Origin: Inquilinus limosus DSM 16000
GTDB lineage: Bacteria > Pseudomonadota > Alphaproteobacteria > DSM-16000 > Inquilinaceae
Assembly: GCF_000423185.1 (NCBI RefSeq)
Contig: NZ_AUHM01000002.1
Location: 429,320-493,319 of the forward strand
Direction: 5' to 3'
DNA length: 64,000 nt
Shown in pieces: positions 17,469 to 27,661 of the stretch. A program made the position numbers and the translations under genes. The notes under the pieces were generated by a model. The model saw only the letters and a program-made list of their open reading frames with translations. It did no database searches and was not told the origin of the DNA. The stretch's first letter is position 1; each line of letters starts with the position of its first letter.

Positions 17469-18758
17469 CTACGGCCGAGCCTCCGGAGTCGGTTCCGTTT
17501 CCGGCTTCGTCTCCGGCATCGTCAGCATCAGGAGAGCGAGACCGACGGTGGCGATCGCGGCCAGCATCATGAAGGCGGCGTAGCTGCCGAAATTGTCCGC
17601 CATGAAGCCGCCGAGGACGGTGCTGACCGAGGCGCCGAGGCCCATGGCGCTGCCGACCACGCCCTGGGCGAGGTTGAAGTGCCCGGACCGCCGCGTGACG
17701 TCGGCGACGGTGAGCGGCACGAGCACGCCGAGCACCGCCGCCGATACTCCGTCGAGGACCTGGAAGACGACCAGAAGGTGCGGCTGGCCGGTCATCGCGA
17801 ACAGCAGGGCGCGGAGGGCGAGCGCGGCGAAGCCGATGGCGAGGAACGGCCGCCGCCCCCAGCGCTGCGCACCACGGCCGATCCAGGGCGAAAGGAAGGT
17901 CACGGTGAGCTGGGGGACGATCATCGCCGCGGCGACCATGGCGGTCGCCGCCTGGCTCGACCGCAAGGTCACCATGCTGGCGGCGAGCGGCATCATGGCC
18001 GCGTTCGCGAGGTGGAACGTCGCGATGCAGACGGCGAAGACGACGAGGGTGCGGTTGCGCGTCAGGGCCTTCAGCCCGGCCGCAAGCGCCTTCGGCTCCG
18101 CCGATTCCTGGTGGAAGGAGGCGGTTGCCCGGATCTCTCCCGCCCGGATGCGGGACAGGGCGAACAGGGCCGGGACCACCAGGGCCGCGGCGAGGAGGAA
18201 GACCGCGCGGCTGGACACGTAAAGCCCGCAAAGCCCCATGACCGCGGCGGCGATGCCCGTGCCGGCGGAGGCGAAGGCGGCGTTGCGGCCCAGCCTTTCG
18301 CTCATGCCGGCGCCGCCGACCAGGCCGAGGCTGAGCGAGACGATGCAGAAGCTGAGGACGATGCTGGCCGCCGCGTGCAGCACCCGCGAGGCGAACACGA
18401 CCGGGAAGATCGGCCAGATCGCGAAGGCGAAAGCACTGACGCCGATCACCACCAGGGCAAAGGCGGCGGTGATCCGCACCGATCTCACGGCATCGACGAG
18501 GGCCCCGAGCGGCATCTGCCCGATCAGGCCGACGAGGCCGCTGACGGTGAGAACCAGGCCGATATCGACCTGGGTCCATTTCTGCGTCGTCAGGAAGACG
18601 GCGACGAAGGCCCCGAAGCCGGTCTGCACATCGGCGACGAAGAACACGAACCAGTCGAGCCCGCGACGGCTGCGGGCAGAGGGCTGCCGCGCCCCAGCCC
18701 GGGCCGGGATCCCCGGCCCGCCGGCGCCGCCTTGGTCGAATCCGCCATTCTCCGCCAT
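17469..18758 (-). CDS. MFS transporter
   Basis: 429 residues, twelve predicted helices. The N-terminal cytoplasmic stretch is long (about 33 residues, Gly/Ala-rich) before DWFVFFVADVQTGFGAFVAVFL. The loop 2-3 motif is degenerate (GALVDAVRSVR). The mid-section FLSPWIGRGAQRWGRRPFLAIGF is the second-half counterpart. It resembles the bacterial MFS group annotated only as MFS transporter in alphaproteobacteria; substrate unknown. Starts 16 nt after the PRC-barrel gene's stop, so the two may be co-transcribed. Confidence 0.88.
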   Translation of the reverse strand: MAENGGFDQGGAGGPGIPARAGARQPSARSRRGLDWFVFFVADVQTGFGAFVAVFLTTQKWTQVDIGLVLTVSGLVGLIGQMPLGALVDAVRSVRITAAFALVVIGVSAFAFAIWPIFPVVFASRVLHAAASIVLSFCIVSLSLGLVGGAGMSERLGRNAAFASAGTGIAAAVMGLCGLYVSSRAVFLLAAALVVPALFALSRIRAGEIRATASFHQESAEPKALAAGLKALTRNRTLVVFAVCIATFHLANAAMMPLAASMVTLRSSQAATAMVAAAMIVPQLTVTFLSPWIGRGAQRWGRRPFLAIGFAALALRALLFAMTGQPHLLVVFQVLDGVSAAVLGVLVPLTVADVTRRSGHFNLAQGVVGSAMGLGASVSTVLGGFMADNFGSYAAFMMLAAIATVGLALLMLTMPETKPETEPTPEARP

Positions 18759-18774
18759 GCGTCGGACCGCGGCT

Positions 18775-19377
18775 TCAGGGCTTCGGCGCCGGTGGATTGG
18801 CCTCCGGCGCAGGAGCGGTCGTGGCCGGCGCAGGGGCGGGCGCGGCCGGTGCCGGTGAGGGCGAGCCGGGCGCATCCGGGGCCGCGGGCGCCGGGGCCGT
18901 ATCCGCCCGGCCGACCACGACCACCGGCTCGCCCCGCTTATAGGCCGGCGCGCCGCGCAGCTGGGCCTCCGTCAGGTCGGTGACGATCGTGTCCATGCTG
19001 CCGTTCTTGGGGAAGTGCAGGACCCGCCAGTCGACCGCGATCTGCCGCGAGCCGACGCCGAGGAACCCGCCGAAATCGACGATGGCGGCCCGCGTCATCC
19101 CGGCGCGGTCGACGACGACGTCGACGACGCGGCCCAGATCCTCGCCCGAGGCGCTGCGGACCGTCTTGCCGAGCAGCGTGTCGGCCGCATCGCCGTCGAT
19201 GACCACGGCCGGCGTCTCGGAGGACTGCCGCTGGTCATCCGCCGGCGCGGCCGGCGTGGCGGGGGCTTCGGGCGCGGCCGTGGGCTGCGCGTCGGGCTGC
19301 GCCGGCGGCGCGTCCTGGGCGCGGGAGATGCCGGCCGCCGCGAGGACGGCGAGCACGGCCGGAAGGAGAATGCGCAT
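18775..19377 (-). CDS. Exported PRC-barrel domain protein
   Basis: 200 residues. A signal peptide (about 1-20, ending SRAQDA) is followed by a Pro/Ala/Gln-rich linker, a PRC-barrel core at about residues 65-140 (TLLGKTVRSASGEDLGRVVDVVVDRAGMTRAAIVDFGGFLGVGSRQIAVDW) and a second Ala/Pro-rich tail. PRC barrels are small beta folds that bind partners in the envelope or photosynthetic reaction centre; here a periplasmic structural role is likely. The low-complexity flanks look like flexible cell-wall-spanning linkers. Confidence 0.87.
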   Translation of the reverse strand: MRILLPAVLAVLAAAGISRAQDAPPAQPDAQPTAAPEAPATPAAPADDQRQSSETPAVVIDGDAADTLLGKTVRSASGEDLGRVVDVVVDRAGMTRAAIVDFGGFLGVGSRQIAVDWRVLHFPKNGSMDTIVTDLTEAQLRGAPAYKRGEPVVVVGRADTAPAPAAPDAPGSPSPAPAAPAPAPATTAPAPEANPPAPKP

Positions 19378-19534
19378 CGCGGAACCTGCCTTTGTTGTGG
19401 TCCTGATCTGGGGCGCATCGCGCCGATGACAACCGCTTCGCCCGGATCAACCCGCGGCGGGCCCGCCCGTTCTTGCCGCACCCGCGAAATCGCGCTAGGA
19501 CGGGGCCCGACATTTCAGAGACCGTTCGAGCATA

Positions 19535-19642
19535 CGCTGGCGTGAGGTGACTGGTGGCGGTTTCGAGAACCGGAGCGCAGCGGGCGTGAAAGCCCGTGAG
19601 CACCGGAAGCGCAGAAACATCCATCAGACGGCCACGCCAGCG
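19535..19642 (+). ncRNA. Structured RNA element in the mdh leader, unclassified
   Basis: The 312-nt gap before mdh holds no gene but a nested fold. Outer stem P1 pairs 19535-19544 with 19633-19642 (10 perfect bp). P2 pairs 19551-19557 with 19621-19627 (7 bp, one G-U). P3 pairs 19560-19564 with 19614-19618. A symmetrical internal region carries two near-identical strands, GAGAACCGGAGCGCAG (65-80) and GAGCACCGGAAGCGCAG (19598-19614), closed by hairpin P4, 19581-19585 with 19592-19596. Repeated purine-rich strands facing each other across a long rod look like a ligand- or protein-binding RNA. I cannot assign it to a named riboswitch class; a mobile repeat or free small RNA is also possible. Confidence 0.6.
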
Positions 19643-20652
<1,010 letters not shown>

Positions 20653-20676
20653 GCCGCCTGTTCCGCTTCACTGACT

Positions 20677-20753
20677 GTCATTGCCGGGCTCGCCCCGGCA
20701 ATCCAGGCGATTGGAGATGCCCTCTGGATGCCCGGGTCAAGCCCGGGCATGAC
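20677..20753. repeat. GTCAT...ATGAC palindromic intergenic repeat, copy 1
   Basis: Starts GTCATTGCCGGGC and ends GCCCGGGCATGAC, with inner ATCCAG/CTGGAT arms. Same architecture as 28965-29047, 35096-35181 and 41300-41388. It directly follows mdh and can fold as a transcript-end hairpin. Confidence 0.75.
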
Positions 20754-20869
20754 AGTTTGTGGAGGCCGGCCTGCCGATTTTCGCCGCAATCGCGCGGCAG
20801 CCTGCCCCCTCGCCTTCGCCAGCCCGTCTGGCTAGAGTGCGCGCCCCGTGGAACGACCGAGGGAGTGCT

Positions 20870-21085
20870 ATGACCCGTCTGATCCTGGCCGTCGCCGGCC
20901 TGTCCGTCCTGACCCTCGCCGCCTGCAGCGACCCGAACACGGTTCCGATCGATCGGCCGATCATGCAGAGCGAGCCGGCCCCGCCTGCGGTCCCGACCGA
21001 GCCGATCCAACGCCAGCCGCTGTCGGCCCCGCCCTCCTCGCTGACCGGCCAGCCGGACCAGTCGCAGCAGCCGCCGGCGCAGTAA
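20870..21085 (+). CDS. Small Pro/Gln-rich lipoprotein
   Basis: 71 residues. Signal peptide with lipobox LAAC (Cys19). The mature 53 residues are low complexity, rich in Pro, Ser and Gln (SEPAPPAVPTEP, SLTGQPDQSQQPPAQ). ATG 20870 has GAGGGAG just upstream, supporting translation of this short gene. No family recognised. It converges with panC with 11 nt between stops. Confidence 0.7.
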   Translation: MTRLILAVAGLSVLTLAACSDPNTVPIDRPIMQSEPAPPAVPTEPIQRQPLSAPPSSLTGQPDQSQQPPAQ

Positions 21086-21096
21086 CGCCCGGGGCC

Positions 21097-21933
21097 TTAC
21101 GGCACCGGCATGTTGTCGAGCAATCGCGTGGCGCCGAGCCGGACCGCGGCGAGCAGCCGCCGCGGCCGGCCGGGCGCCGGCTCGGCCAGGGTCTCGGCGT
21201 CGCGCAGCACCAGGTAGTCGACCGCGTCGAAGCCGGCGTCGCGCAGCCGGTCCGGCCCGCTGGCCAGCGCCGACGGATCGGCGGCGATCTCGGCCATGAT
21301 CCGGTTGAGCCGCCGGGCCACCGCCAGCTGGGCCGGGCTGAGATAGGCGTTGCGCGAGGACAGGGCCAGCCCGTCGCGGTCGCGCACCGTCGGCACCGGC
21401 AGGATCTCGCAGGGCAGGTCGAGGTCGCGCACCAGCCGGCGCACCAGCAGCAGCTGCTGGTAGTCCTTCTCGCCGAAGGCGGCGAGGTCGGGCGCCGCCT
21501 GGATCAGCAGCTTCGCCACCACCGTCGCCACCCCGGCGAAGTGGCCGGGCCGCACCGCCGCCTCGAGATCGGCGACGATCGGGCCGCTCGGCACGATCGC
21601 GAAGGCGAAACCCTCCGGATAGATCTCCTCCACCGCCGGCAGATAGGCCAGGTCGGCGCCGATCGCCGCCAGCTTGGCCAGGTCCTCGGCCTCGCGCCGA
21701 GGATAGCGGCTGAAATCCTCCTTCGGCCCGAACTGGGTCGGGTTGACGAAGATGCTGAACAGCACCCGGTCGGCCCCGGCCCGGCGCGCAGCCGCGGCCA
21801 GGGCCAGATGGCCTTCGTGCAGGGCGCCCATGGTCGGCACGAAGCCGATGCGGTGGCCGGCCCGGCGCCAGCCGGCCACGGCGGCGCGCAGCTCGGCCGC
21901 GGCGCGGGCGATGATGGGAGCGTCGGCATTCAT
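21097..21933 (-). CDS. panC: Pantothenate synthetase PanC
   Basis: 278 residues. Condenses pantoate and beta-alanine with ATP to give pantothenate. Signature [10 protein letters not shown] with the two catalytic His near residue 35, [18 protein letters not shown] and SSRNAYLS (the KMSKS-like loop region). ATG 21933 overlaps the panB stop by four bases, so the pair is translationally coupled. Confidence 0.97.
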   Translation of the reverse strand: MNADAPIIARAAAELRAAVAGWRRAGHRIGFVPTMGALHEGHLALAAAARRAGADRVLFSIFVNPTQFGPKEDFSRYPRREAEDLAKLAAIGADLAYLPAVEEIYPEGFAFAIVPSGPIVADLEAAVRPGHFAGVATVVAKLLIQAAPDLAAFGEKDYQQLLLVRRLVRDLDLPCEILPVPTVRDRDGLALSSRNAYLSPAQLAVARRLNRIMAEIAADPSALASGPDRLRDAGFDAVDYLVLRDAETLAEPAPGRPRRLLAAVRLGATRLLDNMPVP

Positions 21934-22754
21934 GATGGCTTCTTCTCGGCGAAGACGTGCTCGGGGCCGGGGAAGCGCCGGGCGCGGACATCGGCGGCGA
22001 AGGCGCCCGCCGCTTCGGTGACGGTCGCCTCCAGGTCGGCATAGCGGCGGACGAAGCGCGGCGTGGCGGCGCCGGTGAGGCCGAGCAGGTCGTCGATCAC
22101 CAGCACCTGGCCGTCGCAGGCGGCGGAGGCGCCGATGCCGATGGTCGGGACCGGCACCTCCTCCGTGATCCGGCGGGCCAGCGGCTCGACCGTGCCCTCG
22201 ATCACCAGGGAGAAGGCGCCGGCCTCGGCGATCGCCTTCGCCGCCGCCAGGATGCGCGCCGCCTCCTCCGCCGTGCGGCCGCGGGCGTTGTAGCCGCCCA
22301 GCACATTGACCGACTGCGGCAGCAGGCCGACATGGCCCATCACCGGCACGCCTCGGGCGGTCAGGAAGGCTACGGTCTCCGCCATCTCCGCGCCGCCCTC
22401 CAGCTTCACCGCCGAGGCGCCTTCCGCCATCAGCCGGGCGGAGGCGGCGAAGGCGTCGCGCGGCGAGGCCTGGTAGCTGCCGAAGGGCAGGTCGGCGACG
22501 ATCGCGGCGCGGGCCGAGCCGCGGCGGACCGCGGCGGTGTGCAGCGCCATCATCTCGAGCGTGACGCCGACGGTGCTGTCCAGCCCGTGCACCACCATGC
22601 CCAGGCTGTCGCCGACCAGGAGCACGTCGACATGCGGGTCCAGAAGCCGGGCCACCGGCGTGGTGTAGGCGGTCAGCACGACGATCGGCTCCTGCCCCTT
22701 GCGGGCGCGGAGCTGCGGGATCGTGATGCGCCGGATCGCGGCGGAAACGCTCAC
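21930..22754 (-). CDS. panB: 3-methyl-2-oxobutanoate hydroxymethyltransferase PanB
   Basis: 274 residues. Transfers a hydroxymethyl group from methylene-tetrahydrofolate to ketoisovalerate, the first step to pantoate. Family blocks: [29 protein letters not shown] (metal-binding Asp), [30 protein letters not shown] and IGIGAS..CDGQVLV. Start is GTG 22754. A short hairpin at 22819-22838 lies in the leader. Confidence 0.97.
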   Translation of the reverse strand: MSVSAAIRRITIPQLRARKGQEPIVVLTAYTTPVARLLDPHVDVLLVGDSLGMVVHGLDSTVGVTLEMMALHTAAVRRGSARAAIVADLPFGSYQASPRDAFAASARLMAEGASAVKLEGGAEMAETVAFLTARGVPVMGHVGLLPQSVNVLGGYNARGRTAEEAARILAAAKAIAEAGAFSLVIEGTVEPLARRITEEVPVPTIGIGASAACDGQVLVIDDLLGLTGAATPRFVRRYADLEATVTEAAGAFAADVRARRFPGPEHVFAEKKPS

Positions 22755-22852
22755 CTCGGTGCACTCCCCACTCGGTTCGAGATCTGTCGTCCCGGATGGG
22801 GATGCTGCAGTGCAAAATCATCCGGTGCAAGCCGGATGGGTGTCACAGGGTG

Positions 22853-22883
22853 AAAAAGCGACGGGCGGCCGGAGCCGCCCGTC
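22853..22883 (-). terminator. Intrinsic terminator of the AhpD-like gene
   Basis: Arms 22860-22869 and 22874-22883 form a perfect 10-bp GC-rich stem with a 4-nt loop. Read leftward, the stem is followed by GCTTTTT, a good U-tract. It lies 24 nt beyond the stop of the leftward gene at 22907. Confidence 0.85.
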
Positions 22884-22906
22884 GGACATCTCGGATCGTC
22901 CGAACG

Positions 22907-23386
22907 TCAGGCCGCGGCCACCCGCCGCTCGCTCTCCGCATCCGGCTTCGGCCACACGGCGAAGCCGACATTCAGGCGGTTCCAGGCGTTGATCGAGCAC
23001 ACGGCCAGCGTCAGGTCGACCAGCTCGCGGTCGCTGAACTGCGCCTTCGCCGCCTCATAGACGGCATCCGGCACCTGCCTGGTGTCGGCGACCAGGGTCA
23101 GGGCCTCGGCCCAGGCCAGCGCCGCCTGCTCGCGCGGGCTGAACAGGCCCTGCGCCTCGCGCCAGCCGGCGACGCAGTCCAGCCGCTGCTGGCCCTCGCC
23201 GGCCGCGCGCAGGGCCTTGGCGTGCATGTCGAGGCAGTAGACGCAGCCATTGATCTGCGACACGCGCAGGAACACCAGTTCCTGCAGGGCCGTGGGCAGG
23301 CCGCAGCCTTCGAGATAGGTGTGCACGCCCAGCTGGGCCTTCATGGCACCGGGGGAGGCGGCGGCCCAGGAGATACGCTTGGACAT
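22907..23386 (-). CDS. AhpD-like alkylhydroperoxidase family protein
   Basis: 159 residues. Carboxymuconolactone decarboxylase fold with redox motif INGCVYCLDMHAK (CxxC plus His) at about residues 45-57. The first 12 residues of the longer open frame are dropped because ATG 23386 has CGGGAG at good spacing. Members of this subfamily protect against peroxides; electron donor unknown. It has its own terminator and a 99-nt gap to the amidase gene, so it is probably a single-gene unit. Confidence 0.9.
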   Translation of the reverse strand: MSKRISWAAASPGAMKAQLGVHTYLEGCGLPTALQELVFLRVSQINGCVYCLDMHAKALRAAGEGQQRLDCVAGWREAQGLFSPREQAALAWAEALTLVADTRQVPDAVYEAAKAQFSDRELVDLTLAVCSINAWNRLNVGFAVWPKPDAESERRVAAA

Positions 23387-23485
23387 TCTGAAAGCTCCCG
23401 TCTTGAGATCCGACCCGCCCATCGGGGCGGTTTCGACGACAAGACGAGACGGCTTTCGCGGATGTGACGGGCTCGCCGAAAAAAG

Positions 23486-24904
23486 TCAGGCGCTCTCCGG
23501 CACCGCCCGGCCGAAGCCGTTCCGGCCCGCCCATTCCTCGATCGCGCTGGCGACGGACAGCACGGCGCGGTCGCCGCGGCGGCGGCCGATGATCTGCAGG
23601 CCGAAGGGCAGGCCGGAATCATCGCGGCCGAAGGGCAGCGCCACCGAGGGCAGCCCGGCCAGGGTCGGGCCATAGGCCAGCGCCAGCCAGTGGAAGTAGC
23701 TGGACAGCGGCAGCCCGTCGATCGTGGCCGGATACCAGTCCTCCCACGGGAAGGGCGGGTGGCCGGCCACCGGGCAGATCACGGCGTCGACCCCGGCCAG
23801 GAAGGCGTCGGCGTCGCGCAGCACGCGGGTCTGCACGGTCAGCGCCTCGGCCACGTCGGCGAGGCCGAGCGTCAGCCCGGCGGCGACATTGGCGCTGACG
23901 TTCGGCCCGACCTTGTCCGGCGTCGCCTCGACCTTCTCGCGATGCGCCGCGACGAAGCCGACCGCCCGCAGCGTGGCGAAGGCCTCGTCCACCCCCGCCA
24001 TGTTCATGGTGAAGTCGACGCCGCGACCGATCGCCGGCTCCAGCGCCTGACGGGCGCGGCGGAAGGCGGCGCGGACGCGGCCGTCCACCGGGGCGAAGCC
24101 GAGATCCTCGGTGAAGGCGACGGTGAGGCCGCCGAGATCGACCGTGTCGAGCGCGCGGAAAGCCTCGCCGTCCGCCCCGAGCGACAGCGGGTCGCGCGGG
24201 TCGTCGCCGACCATGGCCGAGAGCATCAACGCCGCATCGGCCACGGTCCGCGCCATCGGCCCGTCAACCGGCAGCGGCGACCAGCCGTGGCCGCGCGTCT
24301 CGGTCGGAACCAGGCCGGGGGTCGGGCGAAAGCCGACAATGCCGCAGAAGGCGGCCGGGGTGCGCAGGCTGCCGGCGAGGTCGGAGCCGGTGGCGAGCGG
24401 GACCATGCCGCAGGCCAGCGCCACCGCCGAGCCGCCGGAGGAGCCGCCGCAGGTCAGCCGATGGTCGAAGGGGTTGCGGGTCGGGCCGAACACGGCGTTT
24501 CGGGTGTTGGCGCCGGCGCCGAACTCCGGCGTGTTGGTCTTGGCCAGCACGATGGCGCCCGCCTGGCGCAGCACAGCCACCACCCGCTCATCCGCCGCCG
24601 GCACGTTGTCGGCGAAGAGCGGCGAGCCGAAGGTGGTGAGCAGCCCTTCGGTGTCGCTGAGGTCCTTGACCCCAATCGGGAGGCCGTGCAGCGGGCCGAG
24701 CGCGTCGCCGCGGCGCACCGCCGCCTCGGCCTCCCGCGCCTCGGCCCGGGCACGGTCATAGGCCTTGGCGGTGATGGCGTTGACCGCGGGGTCCGCCGCC
24801 TCGATCCGGGCGATGCAGCTTTCGACCAGATCGACCGGCGAGACCTCCCCCGCCCCGACCAGACGCCGCAGCTCCGTCGCTTCCAGATCGCACAGCTCCG
24901 CCAC
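23486..24904 (-). CDS. Amidase-signature hydrolase
   Basis: 472 residues, usual length. The Ser-cisSer-Lys triad is recognisable: Lys80 in GLPIGVKDL, cis-Ser155 or 156 in CGGSSGGSA, nucleophile Ser179 in GSDLAGSLRTPAAFCG. The usual GTDxGGS reads GSDLAGS, a mild variant. It hydrolyses a carboxamide; the substrate is not predictable. Start GTG 24904 has GGGAGG six bases upstream. Confidence 0.93.
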   Translation of the reverse strand: MAELCDLEATELRRLVGAGEVSPVDLVESCIARIEAADPAVNAITAKAYDRARAEAREAEAAVRRGDALGPLHGLPIGVKDLSDTEGLLTTFGSPLFADNVPAADERVVAVLRQAGAIVLAKTNTPEFGAGANTRNAVFGPTRNPFDHRLTCGGSSGGSAVALACGMVPLATGSDLAGSLRTPAAFCGIVGFRPTPGLVPTETRGHGWSPLPVDGPMARTVADAALMLSAMVGDDPRDPLSLGADGEAFRALDTVDLGGLTVAFTEDLGFAPVDGRVRAAFRRARQALEPAIGRGVDFTMNMAGVDEAFATLRAVGFVAAHREKVEATPDKVGPNVSANVAAGLTLGLADVAEALTVQTRVLRDADAFLAGVDAVICPVAGHPPFPWEDWYPATIDGLPLSSYFHWLALAYGPTLAGLPSVALPFGRDDSGLPFGLQIIGRRRGDRAVLSVASAIEEWAGRNGFGRAVPESA

Positions 24905-24958
24905 ATCCGCCTCCCGGTGATCTTGTCCGGCAAATCTGCGGGGCCGTGGCGGACGGCG

Positions 24959-25243
24959 TCAACCGCGATCGGCGGCGACCAGATCCGCGGTGTCCGGGTG
25001 GCGCTCGATGAAGGCGGCGATGAACGGGCAGAGCGGCCGCACCGTCAGGCCTTCGTCGCGGATCCGGTCGAGCGTGCCGCGCGCCAGGGCCGTGCCGATG
25101 CCGCGGCCGGACAGCGCCTTCGGCACCTCGGTGTGGGTCAGCTCGATCACCCCGCCCGTCCGGCGGTACTCGACGAAGGCGGTGACGCCGTCGACCACCA
25201 GCTCGTAGCGGTTCAGCGCCGGGTTGTCGGCCACCTCGGCCAT
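24959..25243 (-). CDS. Small YjdJ-type GNAT acetyltransferase (COG2388)
   Basis: 94 residues, a minimal GNAT fold. It has the acetyl-CoA loop LSGRGIGTALARG and the typical C-terminal CPFIAAFIERHPDTADLV. Plants and bacteria share this small family; targets are unknown. ATG 25243 begins MAEVADNPALNRYEL, a normal start for the family, with GAGAGGAT upstream. Sits between amidase and cfa. Confidence 0.9.
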   Translation of the reverse strand: MAEVADNPALNRYELVVDGVTAFVEYRRTGGVIELTHTEVPKALSGRGIGTALARGTLDRIRDEGLTVRPLCPFIAAFIERHPDTADLVAADRG

Positions 25244-25412
25244 GATCCTCTCCCTCGGATTCGCTGCGGGCAGTATGGCCCGGCGGCCACGCCGCGACAA
25301 AAAGGGTACACAAACAGTCCGAGGCATGATCCAACTTCGGGCTTGAACAGGGAATCGCCTCCGGCGCCCGGCCGCGCCGCAGGGCGACCGAGCAAAGAGA
25401 GATTGATTCGGG

Positions 25413-26648
25413 ATGTTCATCGCACTTCTGAAGTCGATTGTCCGGACCGGCAGCCTGCGGGTGATCGACGCCGGCGGCACCGTCCACAAGATCGGCGACG
25501 ACTCGCCGCCCGGCGCCGTGATCCGGCTGAAATCGCCGCGCCTGGCCTACACGCTGGTCCTGAACCCCGGCCTGGCGCTGGGCGAGGCCTATATGGACGG
25601 GCAGCTGACGATCGAGGAAGGGTCGCTCTACGACTTCCTGGCGCTGGTGGCACGGAACCTGAAGGTCGACCGGCACGGCTGGCTGGCGCTGATCGAGCGG
25701 GTGACCCGCGGGCTGAAGCAGTACAACCCGGTCGGCAAGGCGCAGCAGAACGTCGCCCATCACTACGACCTGTCGGCCGAGCTGTACGACCTGTTCCTCG
25801 ACGCCGACCGGCAATATTCCTGCGCCTATTTTGCCACCCCCGGAGACAGCCTGGAGACGGCGCAGCTGAACAAGAAGCGGCACATCGCCGCCAAGCTGCT
25901 GTTCGACCGGCCGGGGCTGAAGACGCTGGACATCGGCTCCGGCTGGGGCGGGCTCGGCCTCTACCTCGCCCGCGAGGCCGGGGCGGACGTGACCGGCGTG
26001 ACGCTGAGCACCGAGCAGCACAAGCTGAGCACGGCGCGGGCGGCGGCGGCCGGGCTGGCCGACCGGGCGAAGTTCCACCTGCGCGACTATCGCCAGGAGC
26101 CCGGCCCCTACGACCGCATCGTTTCGGTCGGCATGTTCGAGCATGTCGGCAAGCGCAACTACGCCGAGTTCTTCGCCAAGCTGCACGACCTGCTGGCGGA
26201 TGACGGCGTCGCGCTGATCCACAGCATCGGCTATTCCGACACGCCGGGCCCGATCAACCCCTTCATCCGCAAATACATCTTCCCGGGCGCCGACCTGCCG
26301 ACCCTGTCCGAGCTGGCGACGATGGCGGAGCGCAGCGGCCTGTTCATCACCGATGTCGAGGTGCTGCGCATCCACTATGCCGAGACGCTGCGGCACTGGC
26401 GCGAGCGCTTCATGGCCCGCTGGGCCGACGCGGCGAAGCTGTACGACGAGCGCTTCTGCCGGATGTGGGAGTTCTACCTGGCGCTGTGCGAGGTCGGGTT
26501 CCGCCACCGCACCAATGTCGTGTTCCAGCTGCAATTCGCCAAGCGCATCGACACCGTGCCGATCACCCGCGACTACATGATCGATCGCGAGCGGCAGATG
26601 GCGCTGACCGACACCGGTGACCCCGCGCCCCAGCGGGCCACAGCCTAG
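25413..26648 (+). CDS. cfa: Cyclopropane-fatty-acyl-phospholipid synthase
   Basis: 411 residues. It methylenates cis double bonds of membrane phospholipid acyl chains with S-adenosylmethionine, hardening membranes in stationary phase or acid. N-terminal lipid-binding domain (1-110), then SAM motif LDIGSGWGGLGLYLA at about 170, YRQEPGPYDRIVSVGMFEHVG with catalytic Glu, and IHSIGYSDTPGPINPFIRKYIFPG. C-terminal RMWEFYLALCEVGFRH is standard. The 169-bp upstream gap should hold its promoter. Confidence 0.95.
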   Translation: MFIALLKSIVRTGSLRVIDAGGTVHKIGDDSPPGAVIRLKSPRLAYTLVLNPGLALGEAYMDGQLTIEEGSLYDFLALVARNLKVDRHGWLALIERVTRGLKQYNPVGKAQQNVAHHYDLSAELYDLFLDADRQYSCAYFATPGDSLETAQLNKKRHIAAKLLFDRPGLKTLDIGSGWGGLGLYLAREAGADVTGVTLSTEQHKLSTARAAAAGLADRAKFHLRDYRQEPGPYDRIVSVGMFEHVGKRNYAEFFAKLHDLLADDGVALIHSIGYSDTPGPINPFIRKYIFPGADLPTLSELATMAERSGLFITDVEVLRIHYAETLRHWRERFMARWADAAKLYDERFCRMWEFYLALCEVGFRHRTNVVFQLQFAKRIDTVPITRDYMIDRERQMALTDTGDPAPQRATA

Positions 26649-26657
26649 CTGCGCCTG

Positions 26658-27581
26658 TCAGGCGAAGCTGCGGCGCAGCGCCGCCGCGGCTTCGCGCAGC
26701 CCATCCTCCGCCGCATCGACCGCGCCCTGCATCAGCAGGAAATCGTGCAGCTGGCCGGGCCAGCGCCGCAGCGCCACCGGCACCCCGGCGGCCTGCAGCG
26801 CCGCGGCATAGGCCTCGCCCTCATCGCGAAGCAGGTCGTATTCGGCGGTGAAGATGGTGGCAGGCGGCAGGCCGAAGAGGTCGGGCCGGCGTAGCGGCGA
26901 CACGCGGGGGTCGGAAGCCAGGGCCGGATCCGGCAGGTACAGCCGCCAGAACCAGCGCATCATCGGTGCGGTCAGGATGAGCCCTTCCCCATGCAGGCGC
27001 CAGGACTCGGCTTCGGCGGCGGCGTCGAGCGCGGGGAACAGCAGCAACTGGTGGCACAGTGCCGGTCCTTCCGTCCGGGACCGCTGCGCCAGAACGGCGG
27101 CGAAATTGCCGCCGGAGCTGTTGCCCGCCACCGCGATCCGTCCGGCGTCGCCGCCGATCTCCGCCGCGTTCCCGTGCACCCAGTCGAGCGCCGCCTCGGC
27201 GTCCCGCAGCCCGGCCGGGAAGGGCGCCTCCGGCGCCAGCCGGTAGTCGACCGAAACCACGAGGCTGCCGGCCCCGGCAGCCAAGGCGCGGCAGATGCCG
27301 TCGGTGGCATCCGGGCTGCCGATGGTGAAGCCGCCGCCATGCAGGAACAGCGTGACCGGAAACGGCCCGGCCCCATCCGGCCGGTAGAGTCGGAGGCTGA
27401 GCGGCCCGCCGGGACCGTCGGTCGCCCGGTCCTCGACCCGAAGCCCGCCGGCCGGCGGGCCGGACGGCGCCGGGATGGCGAAGGCGGCGCGGAACTCCGC
27501 CGCCGTGACGGTGTCGTAGTCGAAGGCCTGTGCGTCCCGGCGGGCGTCGAGCACGGCCTGGGCCTGGGGGTCGAGCGGCAT
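26658..27581 (-). CDS. Alpha/beta hydrolase, hormone-sensitive-lipase family
   Basis: 307 residues. HSL-type esterase with oxyanion motif FLHGGGF, nucleophile Ser in AGNSSGGNFAA, acidic residue in TAEYDLLRDEG and His in GQLHDFLLM. Likely a cytoplasmic carboxylesterase for short acyl esters. It lies 80 nt downstream of the MFS gene, with a hairpin between, so it may be expressed separately. Confidence 0.92.
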   Translation of the reverse strand: MPLDPQAQAVLDARRDAQAFDYDTVTAAEFRAAFAIPAPSGPPAGGLRVEDRATDGPGGPLSLRLYRPDGAGPFPVTLFLHGGGFTIGSPDATDGICRALAAGAGSLVVSVDYRLAPEAPFPAGLRDAEAALDWVHGNAAEIGGDAGRIAVAGNSSGGNFAAVLAQRSRTEGPALCHQLLLFPALDAAAEAESWRLHGEGLILTAPMMRWFWRLYLPDPALASDPRVSPLRRPDLFGLPPATIFTAEYDLLRDEGEAYAAALQAAGVPVALRRWPGQLHDFLLMQGAVDAAEDGLREAAAALRRSFA

Positions 27582-27608
27582 CGGAGGCTCCAACGATTTC
27601 GGCAAGAG

Positions 27609-27639
27609 AAGACGCCCGCCTGGGATCGGCGGGCCGTCT
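27609..27639 (-). terminator. GC-rich hairpin after the MFS gene
   Basis: GACGCCCGCC and GGCGGGCCGTC arms pair with one bulge, 23 nt beyond the MFS stop at 27662. Read leftward it is followed by a short pyrimidine run (TCTTCTCTTG), a weak terminator. Confidence 0.5.
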
Positions 27640-27661
27640 CGCATGAGCAGTTCCGTGCGGA